A DNA stretch of 20,884 nucleotides from Elusimicrobia bacterium RIFOXYB2_FULL_49_7 (lineage in GTDB: Bacteria; Fibrobacterota; OXYB2-FULL-49-7): contig MGVN01000238.1 in assembly GCA_001800515.1 (NCBI GenBank), forward strand, positions 1-20,884, given 5' to 3'. The number at the start of each line of letters is the position of its first letter. Position 1 is the first letter of the stretch. The notes under the pieces were generated by a model that did no database searches, had not been told where the DNA came from, and was given only the letters and a program-made list of their open reading frames with translations. A program made the translations under genes and the position numbers. Shown here in pieces: positions 1 to 7,552 of this stretch.

Positions 1-217
1 GACCGGTTGGCAGACGCGCGGGCCGGCCGAATTCTCCGCGGATACGGCCCAGCCACACAGCGGGCAAAAAGCGGCACGGATTTACATCGCGTCCGGCACG
101 ACGCTGAACTACCAGCAGATTTACGGTACAGCATCCTCTGCCATCACCGAAGGGGAGCGTTACAGCGCGTCCGTCTGGGTGCGTTCACAGGATGTCACGA
201 CCGCGCCCGGTGCTTAT
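1..217 (+). repeat. Direct repeat, left copy (5' part of the hydrolase gene)
   Basis: Bases 1-217 match 5187-5403 in the same orientation with 8 mismatches and no gaps (about 96% identity, counted by eye). The repeat encodes the carbohydrate-binding module. Three codons differ in sense (Gly/Cys at residue 42, Ser/Pro at 46, Asp/Gly at 64); the remaining differences are silent. The left edge is cut by the window, so the repeat may be longer. Confidence 0.97.
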
Positions 218-2116
218 TTCTATATTGAATTCCAGGACTATAGCGGAAATCGTGTAAGCATTGTGGATAAAACAAACGGTGTTACTGCTGGAGCAATGGG
301 TTGGGAAGAACTCCGCATTGACTCTGCGCTCGTACCGGCCGGCGCATCCAAGCTTCAAATCGGCTTTGTCCTGCATGCCACGGGAACCGCCTGGTTCGAC
401 GACGCCTCTTGTGTCCGCGTCTTTGCTCCCGCCGCTTCCCTTCTCCGTGTCCGGACCGATTCCGTCATCTGCAGGGACTTTCTCGGCGTCAATGGAACCT
501 ACCATGGCTTCGCCTATATGCCAGAACAAACGGCAAGGGGCATGGACAGCGCGGATCGGGCACGGGAATTCAATCGAGTGTCTGCCATGGGGTTTAATAT
601 CGCCCGAACCTGGTACCGCCCCGATTGGGCATGCGGAACCGCCATCAGCAATGTTTTTGACTGGAACAGCGTTAAAATGAATGCCTTCTATCAATGGCTG
701 GCAGCCATGAAAGCACTCGATGTGGACGTGGCTCTGCAGCTGGGCTGGTGGCTGAGCGATGCCTATCTGGGTAGTACCCTAAATCTGGCGGCGGACACCC
801 TCCGTTTTGCCGAATGGGTCAGCGCTTCGGTCAGGGAAATTGTGGTCAACCGAGGATTCACCAATGTCAAATACGGTATTCTTTTCACGGAACCGACCTC
901 TTCTTACGCAGGAGGCCTCCCCGATTATCCCGTACGATGGGATTACTACCGTCCTTTGATCCGGGCCATTCACAACCGTCTTACAGCGGACGGCTTGCGA
1001 TCCTTGTTGAAACTGGTGGGACCCAATAATACCGGGGACGGCGAGGACCTGAGCCGTGCCGTGGCCGATTTAAACGACGTCATCGACATTTACAGCGGTC
1101 ATAACTATAATAAGACGGGGTACGATGGTTGGTATGCCATGTGCGTCGCAATGCAAGCGACGGTCAGAGCAACGGGCAAACCGTTCTGGCTCGACGAATA
1201 TGGCAAGCAGGATGAGGTGTATCGCGCGACGGCTGACTACGGTACTTACGTTGCCGAGGCCGTTGCCGCCTCCCTCAATGCGGGCAATCAATCGAGTGTC
1301 ATCTGGCTGCTGTTCGATCAGCTTTATGTGGCGCCCGGCGAACATTGGAACGGCAGTGATGCTTTTCATGATGGTGTGCACCGCTGGGGAACCTGCAAAT
1401 GGCCCCATGACGCCATTACCAATCCGACCCTTCCTTACCCCAGTTATTACGCCTTTGGCCTGCTCAGCCGCTACCTCCCAGCGCGCTGTTCCGCCTCGGT
1501 CTGTATGACGGAGGGCCGATCAGGTATCCGTTGTGCGGCCGTTAAAACCCCGTCCGGAGACGTCAGCCTGCTTCTGGTGAACTCCAACACCGCGGGCATG
1601 CGTTTTAAATTAATCCTGGATCCCCCGTTAAACAACCTCCTGAAACGTTATTCATACGACCCGGCGCACATCACTTCCACGGAAGCCGCGATCATACAGG
1701 AAGCAGATTCGGTTTTCCCCATTATCGCAGATACCCTGTCCGATTCATTGCCCCCTCGGGGCGTTGTCATCTATACCACTAAGGACACATCAGGAAACAC
1801 CCCTGATGAAAAGAAGTCGGCAGCCGGCGAAGATCAAAAAAAGGAAACAACGGTAGCCTGTATTCCCAACCCCTTCAACCCTTGCACGCAAATCCGTTAT
1901 AGCCTGGCCCTGCCACAAACAGTTGAGGTGGCTGTCTTTAATATCAGCGGGCAAATGGTACGTTTACTGGTTTCAAAGACGGAGAAAGCCGGTGTGCATT
2001 CGGTTGAATGGGATGGCTGTGATCAGCAGGACCGGCGGATGAGCAGCGGGGTTTATCTGATTAAGCTGAAGACCGGAAACAAGGAAATGGTGAGACGGGC
2101 GGTATTGATAAGATGA
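2..2116 (+). CDS. Secreted glycoside hydrolase (clan GH-A-like) with N-terminal carbohydrate-binding module and C-terminal sorting domain; 5' partial
   Basis: The frame is open from base 2, so the 5' end lies outside the window; 704 residues are visible. Residues 1 to about 140 form a beta-sandwich carbohydrate-binding module of the CBM4/9 kind, ending in the typical AWFDD. Residues about 155-480 look like a (beta/alpha)8 hydrolase barrel. The acid/base motif is FTEP (Glu297, bases 890-892) and the likely nucleophile is in WLDEYG (Glu399, bases 1196-1198). The usual clan GH-A motif is NEP, so Thr replaces Asn before the acid/base Glu. A hydrophilic linker (about 600-620) leads to an 85-residue FlgD-like / type A sorting domain (PNPFNP, SGVYLIKL, VLIR end). 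The missing start was probably like that of the related fragment at 5098, which encodes a signal peptide. Likely role: extracellular polysaccharide hydrolysis; the substrate cannot be told. The exact GH family (5, 39 or other) is uncertain. Confidence 0.85.
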   Translation, partial: TGWQTRGPAEFSADTAQPHSGQKAARIYIASGTTLNYQQIYGTASSAITEGERYSASVWVRSQDVTTAPGAYFYIEFQDYSGNRVSIVDKTNGVTAGAMGWEELRIDSALVPAGASKLQIGFVLHATGTAWFDDASCVRVFAPAASLLRVRTDSVICRDFLGVNGTYHGFAYMPEQTARGMDSADRAREFNRVSAMGFNIARTWYRPDWACGTAISNVFDWNSVKMNAFYQWLAAMKALDVDVALQLGWWLSDAYLGSTLNLAADTLRFAEWVSASVREIVVNRGFTNVKYGILFTEPTSSYAGGLPDYPVRWDYYRPLIRAIHNRLTADGLRSLLKLVGPNNTGDGEDLSRAVADLNDVIDIYSGHNYNKTGYDGWYAMCVAMQATVRATGKPFWLDEYGKQDEVYRATADYGTYVAEAVAASLNAGNQSSVIWLLFDQLYVAPGEHWNGSDAFHDGVHRWGTCKWPHDAITNPTLPYPSYYAFGLLSRYLPARCSASVCMTEGRSGIRCAAVKTPSGDVSLLLVNSNTAGMRFKLILDPPLNNLLKRYSYDPAHITSTEAAIIQEADSVFPIIADTLSDSLPPRGVVIYTTKDTSGNTPDEKKSAAGEDQKKETTVACIPNPFNPCTQIRYSLALPQTVEVAVFNISGQMVRLLVSKTEKAGVHSVEWDGCDQQDRRMSSGVYLIKLKTGNKEMVRRAVLIR

Positions 2117-2378
2117 TTGTCAAAAGAGTGATTGATGTCGGATAGAAAGTATTTATCATGTATGGCGTGGCAATGACAAGAAGCAAATCCTCAGGAGTTA
2201 CACAACAAACATATAGGCATGGTGAGAGCCGGATTGTGCTTGATAATTCCTATGCCGAAGTGCTGGCCACAACCGGCGTCGTGTTTGCAGCTGCCTCAAG
2301 TACAGGAGACATTTTTCTTTCCTTAAGCTTGAGTGACACGCAGCTGGGTACTGAAAAGTAAGTCCAAAGAAGGGAGTC
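2117..2378 (+). other. 262-base leader before the beta-helix gene, with two candidate stem-loops
   Basis: No convincing gene is present. The best structure is an inverted repeat, GCCGGATTGTG at 2228-2238 and CACAACCGGC at 2268-2277: ten pairs with a single bulged A (2233) around a 29-base loop. A second, weaker one is CTCAAG at 2295-2300 with CTTGAG at 2328-2333. Neither is followed by a T-tract, so they do not look like intrinsic terminators; a structured 5' leader is possible. I do not recognise a known riboswitch class. A 67-codon open frame (2158-2361) runs through this stretch, but it has no good ribosome-binding site and no recognisable protein features. Confidence 0.4.
2371..2376 (+). 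promoter_or_regulatory. Shine-Dalgarno AGGGAG that favours the second of two ATGs
   Basis: AGGGAG ends 2 bases before ATG 2379 and 5 bases before ATG 2382. The second spacing is closer to normal, so 2382 is taken as the start of the beta-helix gene. Confidence 0.6.
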
Positions 2379-2381
2379 ATG

Positions 2382-4937
2382 ATGACACGGATCATTTTCG
2401 TCAAGCTGACGGTTTGTCTGATATTAATGATAGGGCTTTTGATGCCGAATCCGGTATTTGGAACGGGTTACTATGTTGATTGTTCTGCAAGCATAGATGG
2501 GAACGGCAGCCTGGGTTCTCCATGGAACAATATTGATACTGTCAACAATCACACCCCGTTTCTTCCGGGCGACACTATTTATCTTAAAAAAGGAACCACC
2601 TGCTTCGGTGAATTATGGCCCAAAGGTTCCGGGGACAGCACGGCACAGATTGTGCTCTGTTCTTATGGGCCCGATACGGCTGCCAAACCTATTATTAATG
2701 CGCAAGGCGTATCAAATACGGCCGCCATCAAGCTTTACAACCAGGAGTACTGGACAATCCGCGATTTGGAGGCAACGAACCCGGCAACGGCTTATGCCGC
2801 CCGATGGGGGATATGCGTAAAATCAGACGACAGTCTTGTCAAGCATCGGATTTATATCATTAACAACACGGTTATCAATGTTTATGCAAGTGCAATACGC
2901 ACCGCTCCTACCGGGGCGACCTATCCTGGTTTTTATAGTGTTGCCGGCATCTATATCAGAATTTCCGAACCCGGCCGTGCGGATGACATATTGATAGAAG
3001 GGAATGAGTGCCGCGATATTGTTGCGGTAGGCATCACCTTTTGGGGCGAAAACGAATGGACGGGCGGAGGAATGAATTGGGACAACTTGAGTTCCCATGT
3101 CGTGGTTCGCGGCAATACGGTCAGCCGTACTGCCGGAGATGGCATCATCATTCTTGGTACGGATGATGAATTGGTGGAATACAATACGGTTGAATATGTT
3201 TCGATTCTCGGGGTGACGGGCACGGACTATACCGCCGGTATGTGGCCCACACGCCACAGGAACGGCTTATGGCAATTCAACACGGTCGCCTATACGCATA
3301 AATTCCTTGATGATGGGCAGGGATTTGACAATGATATGTACCTCCAAGGCACAACCATTTTCCAATACAATTACTCCCATGACAACGAAGGCGGTTTTTT
3401 CCTTGATTGTTGCGGGCCGGATGGCGGGAAAAGTGTTCTGCGTTACAATATTTCCATCAACGATGCGCGACCCAGGCTGACAAGGCTCGATAGGGGGAAT
3501 GCGGAATTTTATAACAATACTTTTTATAATCCCGGCCAAGCTGCCAACATCGACAATACCAGCAACAACAAATTCACCAACAATATTTTTTGGAGCAGCC
3601 GTTTAGGCGGAAACACAAGCCAAGTCTTCAGTCACAATCTCTACCATGGCGGCATCACGGCTCCCGCCTCCGATGCCAATGCGTTAACGGCGGATCCCAA
3701 TTTTATCAATCCGGGCAGCGATACGGTGGACGGTTACAAGATACAATCCGGTTCGCCTTGTATTGGAACCGGATTGCTTATCGCGAATAACGGCGGAAGG
3801 GATTTTTGGGGAAACAGGGTTTCCGCTACGGAAAACCCCAACCGCGGTGCGGACGGGTATTATTATCCTCTATCGTATGAGCAGATACCGACCACCATTC
3901 AAATATCCGGAAAAGTGGTTGTCAGGATCCCCACCTCCGGCAATTTTACCGCAGCCTGCACGGCAACGGTGAAGGATCAGTACGGTCAAACCATGTATGG
4001 CCGCAATGTCTTGTGGAACCTGGAATCGCCTGTGACGGGCATATCCGTTGACAGCAGCAGCGGTGTGATAAGTGTGGACAGCAGCGCCGATTTGGGGTAT
4101 TTCACGCTCCTGGCAACGGATAGCGGCGCAATAGGTCAACTGACTATTCTGGCCACCCCCTTTTATTATGAATATTCGGTTGATTTCAGTACCACACAGG
4201 GACAAAACCAATGGTATTACCGTTATTGGAAAGGAACGTCTTCATCTGCAATGAGTTGGGATGCGGCTAATAATCGTTGGAAAGGTGATGAAACCTATTT
4301 ATTGCTCGGCAGAGGTTGGTTTCATCCGGGTGAGAACGGGAATGCGGTCCTGGATTGGATTGCACCTCAGTCCGGAACCATCCTTATTCGCGGGACCGTG
4401 AAAAAATCGGATATTTCGTGTGGGGACGGTATTGTTGCGTCCATTCGGCACAATACCGGCTTGGTATGGGGCCCGTTTTCCATTGCGTATAATGATCAGA
4501 CCGGCCAAAGTCATAATTTTTCCCTAAATGTCACGGCTACCGACACGATTCATTTTATGGTGAATAAGAACAGTGCCAATGGATGTGATGCGACCCAGTG
4601 GAACCCTCTCATCTATTATTATGACAGCACTACCGTCGGATTTTCTGCCACCCCCTCTATTCCCATGGAATCGTTCACCGTTTATCCGAACCCATTTAAT
4701 CCGGACGTGACCTTGCAGTTTGTGTTGGGGAAACCCTCTGCCGTAACAATCGATGTGTTTGATATAAGCGGCAAACGTGTTGCGACTCTGTTGACGAAAA
4801 CGTGTCCGGCAGGTCTGCAGACGCGTGTGTGGAACGGACGGGACCATTTTGGCCGTTTACTTCCGTCGGGTATTTATCTGATACACTTCTCGACACTGAC
4901 CATGAATGAAATCCGACAGGTTTTGCTTCTGAAATGA
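2382..4937 (+). CDS. Secreted right-handed parallel beta-helix protein with C-terminal sorting domain
   Basis: This is an 851-residue protein with a signal peptide (residues 1 to about 27, hydrophobic VKLTVCLILMIGLLM core). Mature residues open with YYVDCSASIDGNGS and GSPWNNI, the start typical of pectate-lyase-like beta-helix proteins (DUF1565 type). Residues about 145-430 carry repeating coils such as IIEN/IEGNEC, VVRGNTV, VEYNTV, FQYNYSH and FYNNTFYN, the pattern of PbH1 repeats. An Ig-like domain (about 520-610) and a beta-sandwich domain (about 615-750) follow, then a FlgD-like / type A sorting domain in the last 90 residues (YPNPFNP, SGIYLIHF, VLLLK). It probably binds or cleaves an extracellular polysaccharide (lyase, hydrolase or epimerase); the catalytic residues cannot be assigned by eye. 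It shares its C-terminal domain type with the upstream hydrolase, so both likely use one export route. ATG 2379 is an alternative start, two residues different in effect. Confidence 0.88.
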   Translation: MTRIIFVKLTVCLILMIGLLMPNPVFGTGYYVDCSASIDGNGSLGSPWNNIDTVNNHTPFLPGDTIYLKKGTTCFGELWPKGSGDSTAQIVLCSYGPDTAAKPIINAQGVSNTAAIKLYNQEYWTIRDLEATNPATAYAARWGICVKSDDSLVKHRIYIINNTVINVYASAIRTAPTGATYPGFYSVAGIYIRISEPGRADDILIEGNECRDIVAVGITFWGENEWTGGGMNWDNLSSHVVVRGNTVSRTAGDGIIILGTDDELVEYNTVEYVSILGVTGTDYTAGMWPTRHRNGLWQFNTVAYTHKFLDDGQGFDNDMYLQGTTIFQYNYSHDNEGGFFLDCCGPDGGKSVLRYNISINDARPRLTRLDRGNAEFYNNTFYNPGQAANIDNTSNNKFTNNIFWSSRLGGNTSQVFSHNLYHGGITAPASDANALTADPNFINPGSDTVDGYKIQSGSPCIGTGLLIANNGGRDFWGNRVSATENPNRGADGYYYPLSYEQIPTTIQISGKVVVRIPTSGNFTAACTATVKDQYGQTMYGRNVLWNLESPVTGISVDSSSGVISVDSSADLGYFTLLATDSGAIGQLTILATPFYYEYSVDFSTTQGQNQWYYRYWKGTSSSAMSWDAANNRWKGDETYLLLGRGWFHPGENGNAVLDWIAPQSGTILIRGTVKKSDISCGDGIVASIRHNTGLVWGPFSIAYNDQTGQSHNFSLNVTATDTIHFMVNKNSANGCDATQWNPLIYYYDSTTVGFSATPSIPMESFTVYPNPFNPDVTLQFVLGKPSAVTIDVFDISGKRVATLLTKTCPAGLQTRVWNGRDHFGRLLPSGIYLIHFSTLTMNEIRQVLLLK

Positions 4938-5186
4938 GTTAGCGAATTTATTCGGGAGGCAAAATAAATAGGAAAATAAAAAGATAAATAACTAATATGG
5001 GAAAATATGAAAAACATCAGCGGGATCTATTTGACAAAACGAGAAACAGGCAGATGGAGAGAAGGGCTGTTTTGATAATCTTAACCGATGAACCGACATG
5101 ATAGCAAGAGTGCTTATTTTCTTTTCCGCGGCCCTGGTTTTGGGGCAAACCAACCTGCTGACCAACAATGGGTTTGAGTCAGACCT

Positions 5187-5403
5187 GACCGGTTGGCAGA
5201 CGCGCGGGCCGGCCGAATTCTCCGCGGATACGGCCCAGCCACACAGCGGGCAAAAAGCGGCACGGATTTACATCGCGTCCGGCACAACGCTGAACTACCA
5301 GCAGATTTACTGCACGGCATCCCCCGCCATCACCGAAGGGGAGCGTTACAGCGCGTCCGTCTGGGTGCGTTCACAGGGTGTCACGACCGCGCCCGGCGCT
5401 TAT
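5187..5403 (+). repeat. Direct repeat, right copy (truncated hydrolase 5' fragment)
   Basis: This matches bases 1-217 with 8 substitutions and no gaps, 5186 bases downstream. The homology ends abruptly at 5403/5404. The next bases form a perfect short inverted repeat and then the start of a glycosyltransferase gene. Recombination between the two copies would remove the hydrolase and beta-helix genes together. Confidence 0.97.
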
Positions 5404-5418
5404 CAAAGTCGTACTTTG
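5404..5418 (+). promoter_or_regulatory. Perfect 6-base inverted repeat exactly at the repeat breakpoint
   Basis: CAAAGT, a 3-base spacer CGT, then ACTTTG, beginning at the first base after homology to the hydrolase gene ends. It lies 36 bases before the ATG of the first GT9 gene. It could be an operator, a small hairpin or a scar of the rearrangement. Its function is not shown by the sequence. Confidence 0.35.
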
Positions 5419-5454
5419 TTTCCGACATAGGTACTATTATGCTATCTTTTCTTC

Positions 5455-6423
5455 ATGAAAATTCTCCTCATTCAGCTTCGGCGGCTGGGCGATCTGCTCA
5501 TGACCACCCCGGCCATACGGGCCATTAAACAGGTCCATCCCCAGGCTTCCCTGTGGCTGCTCTGTGAAAAAGGGTGTGCGCCGGCAGTGGCGAACCATCC
5601 CGGTTTAGATAAAATCCTTTTCCGGGAGGATGATTCTTGGTTCGGGTTGATTAAACGACTCCGGCACGAAAACTTTGACGTGCTCATTGATTTCCAAAAT
5701 ACGCCTGCCACAGCCCGGCTTTCTTTTTTATCGGGTGCGAAGAAACGAATCGGTTCGGAACGTCGCGGTCGAAGCTGGGCTTACCATGTTGCCGTACCAT
5801 CGGCTGCCGAACGAATTTATTCCGCACAGGATAAAGCGCGACTCTTGACACCCCTCGATATTCCCTGTCCTTCTTTTATGCCGGAATATTTTGAAGCCGA
5901 ACAAGAAATTCAGGAGGCGCAACGATTGGCGGACCGGTTGAAGTTGCCATCCAAAGAAAAACTGATTGCCCTTTCACCCGTTTCCCGGCGGGAATACAAA
6001 CGTTTTCCTCTGGATCGCTTTGCACACCTATGTGACACGCTTCACGAGCAACACAACGTTACTTTTTTACCTTTTTTCGGACCCGGCGAAGAAAGTTTCA
6101 TTCGTGAAATGATAACGGCATCAAAATATCCGGACATCTTTCATTTTCCTTATATACCGTTGTCTTTTGGAGCGCTCAAACCGCTTTTGAGTCGCTGTTC
6201 ATTTTACTTGGGCAATGATAATGGCATCCGTCACATGGCCATTATTGCCGGGTTGCCTACTGCCACGGTTTTTGGCAGACCGGATCCGTTAAATTGGACG
6301 CCACCGGATAGTCACGGCCATTTTTATGTGTGGGGAAAAGAGAAGATGGCTTCTCTCTCAACGGAAGCGATCCATAGGATTGCAGAACAAGCCTTTCAGG
6401 CGGCTATGACTTCCTTTAAATAG
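5455..6423 (+). CDS. Glycosyltransferase family 9 (heptosyltransferase-like)
   Basis: At 322 residues it has the usual length for GT9. The N-terminal Rossmann half opens MKILLIQLRRLGDLL; Asp13 sits where the E. coli heptosyltransferase WaaC has its proposed catalytic base. The C-terminal nucleotide-sugar half has GNDNGIRHMA (253-262) followed by GLPTATVFG, the family's donor-binding signature, with Asn in place of the more usual Thr after ND. The family transfers ADP-heptose or related sugars to lipopolysaccharide core at the inner face of the cytoplasmic membrane; the actual donor is unknown here. There is no Shine-Dalgarno before ATG 5455 (TCTTTTCTTC precedes it), so the start rests on the motif. 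Its 3' end overlaps the converging gene at 6396-7448 by 28 bases. It starts only 51 bases after the duplication breakpoint, so its promoter may lie in the junction. Confidence 0.92.
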   Translation: MKILLIQLRRLGDLLMTTPAIRAIKQVHPQASLWLLCEKGCAPAVANHPGLDKILFREDDSWFGLIKRLRHENFDVLIDFQNTPATARLSFLSGAKKRIGSERRGRSWAYHVAVPSAAERIYSAQDKARLLTPLDIPCPSFMPEYFEAEQEIQEAQRLADRLKLPSKEKLIALSPVSRREYKRFPLDRFAHLCDTLHEQHNVTFLPFFGPGEESFIREMITASKYPDIFHFPYIPLSFGALKPLLSRCSFYLGNDNGIRHMAIIAGLPTATVFGRPDPLNWTPPDSHGHFYVWGKEKMASLSTEAIHRIAEQAFQAAMTSFK

Positions 6424-7448
6424 CTGATTATTTTATCGGTTTGCCGGCTGATTTCAAAATCCGTTTCGATCCGCATGCGTGCGGCCCGGCCCAACCGAAG
6501 TCGTTCTTCCGGTGCTCTGATAAGACGGCTCAAGGTTGCAAAGATAGCTTCCTCGTCTCCATAGGGAGTAAAAAGGCCTTCCTGTTCGGGCCGGATCATT
6601 TCCGGAATGCCGTCTACCGGTGTCGTGATCACCGCCAATCCGGCGGCCATGTATTCCAGAAGGGTATTGGGAAAACCTTCATACGAGGAGTGCATGACAC
6701 CGATATGGCTGTGAGTCAATAAATAAGTCAGATCTGACACATGGCCGTGAAATCGGATACCGGGAAAAGAGGCATATTCCGTTCTCAACGATGCCAACAG
6801 TTCTCCTTCGCCGGCCAAATCAAACTCTAAGGCCTCTCCTTTTTCTAAAAGACAGCGAACCGCACGACACAAAAAAGAAACCCCTTTGCGTTCCGATATT
6901 TTACCTGCATAGACCAGACGAACCGGTACTCCGGTTGAGCCCGGAGAAGCTGTCTTATCCGAGAGGGCGATACCGTTATGAATAACGCGGATTTTGTCGG
7001 GTGTTAGAAGGTGGGGCGGGATTCCGTCCTTAATGGATTGGGAAGGGACAATGGCGGCCCGGACAAGCTGACGATAGTCGAACCGGATACGACGGTTATC
7101 CGGCAAATCACCGGCCAATCCCAACCGCGCGACCACAGGTATGTCCAGGAACCTGGCTGCCACACCATAAGTGCGTACCTCTTTTGAAATGTTGGTGATG
7201 ATCACATCGGGCTGGAGACGGCGAAGCATCCGAACTGCTTTGAACACGGCCCAGGGTGCATAATCCATGCCGAACCGGACCGGGTAAACGGTTGCGCCCG
7301 CCTCCTTTGCCTTGTCAAGAAAGTCCTCGGGACCACGTGCCAGAAGAACGGTTTCCACCTTTTTTTGCGACATGGCACCCATAACACGAACCATCCAGCT
7401 CTTGACTCCGCCCCAGGTCTTCGCGGAAGTGACAAAAAGGACTTTCAT
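6396..7448 (-). CDS. Glycosyltransferase family 4 (group 1)
   Basis: This 350-residue GT-B enzyme has an N-terminal acceptor domain beginning with the glycine-rich TWGGVKSW (11-18), a hinge region with VIHNGI (155-160), and a retaining-type donor domain. In the donor domain, AGKISERKG (181-189) and the E-x7-E pair Glu257/Glu265 (EGFPNTLLE) are clear, followed by GLAVITTPVDGIPE. It transfers a sugar from a nucleotide donor to a growing glycan at the cytoplasmic face; donor and acceptor are unknown. It is divergent from the second GT9 (104 bases between start codons) and tail-to-tail with the first GT9, overlapping it by 28 bases. No Shine-Dalgarno is evident: the bases before ATG on the coding strand read ACGGGATT. 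Confidence 0.93.
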   Translation of the reverse strand: MKVLFVTSAKTWGGVKSWMVRVMGAMSQKKVETVLLARGPEDFLDKAKEAGATVYPVRFGMDYAPWAVFKAVRMLRRLQPDVIITNISKEVRTYGVAARFLDIPVVARLGLAGDLPDNRRIRFDYRQLVRAAIVPSQSIKDGIPPHLLTPDKIRVIHNGIALSDKTASPGSTGVPVRLVYAGKISERKGVSFLCRAVRCLLEKGEALEFDLAGEGELLASLRTEYASFPGIRFHGHVSDLTYLLTHSHIGVMHSSYEGFPNTLLEYMAAGLAVITTPVDGIPEMIRPEQEGLFTPYGDEEAIFATLSRLIRAPEERLRLGRAARMRIETDFEISRQTDKIISYLKEVIAA

Positions 7449-7552
7449 AATCCCGTAAAATTAGTTATTTCCATAACTCAGCCGCCGCCTTTTTCGCTTG
7501 TCTCTTCCAGAAGGGATGATCTATCTTTTTCGCACCCTCAGGAAAACCCGAT

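Larger units (their letters stand above)
5098..5430 (+). pseudogene. Truncated second copy of the hydrolase gene's 5' end (signal peptide plus partial carbohydrate-binding module)
   Basis: This 110-codon frame encodes a signal peptide (MIARVLIFFSAALVLG), then NLLTNNGFESDLTGW, the standard opening of a CBM4/9-type module. It runs almost identically to the upstream hydrolase up to base 5403. After that it leaves the homology and stops after eight unrelated codons (stop 5428-5430). The module is cut at roughly half its length, so a folded binding domain is unlikely, and I call it a duplication remnant. The reading frame is nevertheless intact over the whole repeat, so recent origin or some expression cannot be excluded. 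No Shine-Dalgarno lies next to ATG 5098. Upstream, 4938-5097 is A-rich low-complexity DNA with an isolated TTGACA (5031-5036) but no matching -10 box. Confidence 0.8.

Noticed and set aside
185..694. Long minus-strand open frame (169 codons) inside the hydrolase gene
   Set aside because: It lies entirely antisense to a clear domain-bearing gene and its product resembles no family. It is a shadow of the G+C-rich coding strand.
2158..2361. A 67-codon open frame between the hydrolase and the beta-helix gene
   Set aside because: It has no good ribosome-binding site and no recognisable domain, and it overlaps the stem-loops of the leader. It is kept only as a note in the leader entry.
5031..5036. 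Perfect TTGACA as a -35 promoter box
   Set aside because: No acceptable -10 box lies 16-18 bases downstream (ATGGAG at 17). A lone hexamer is not enough to call a promoter.
5044..5072. AAACAG and CTGTTT as a terminator hairpin after the beta-helix gene
   Set aside because: A six-pair, A+T-rich stem with a 17-base loop and only a short T run is too weak to call an intrinsic terminator.
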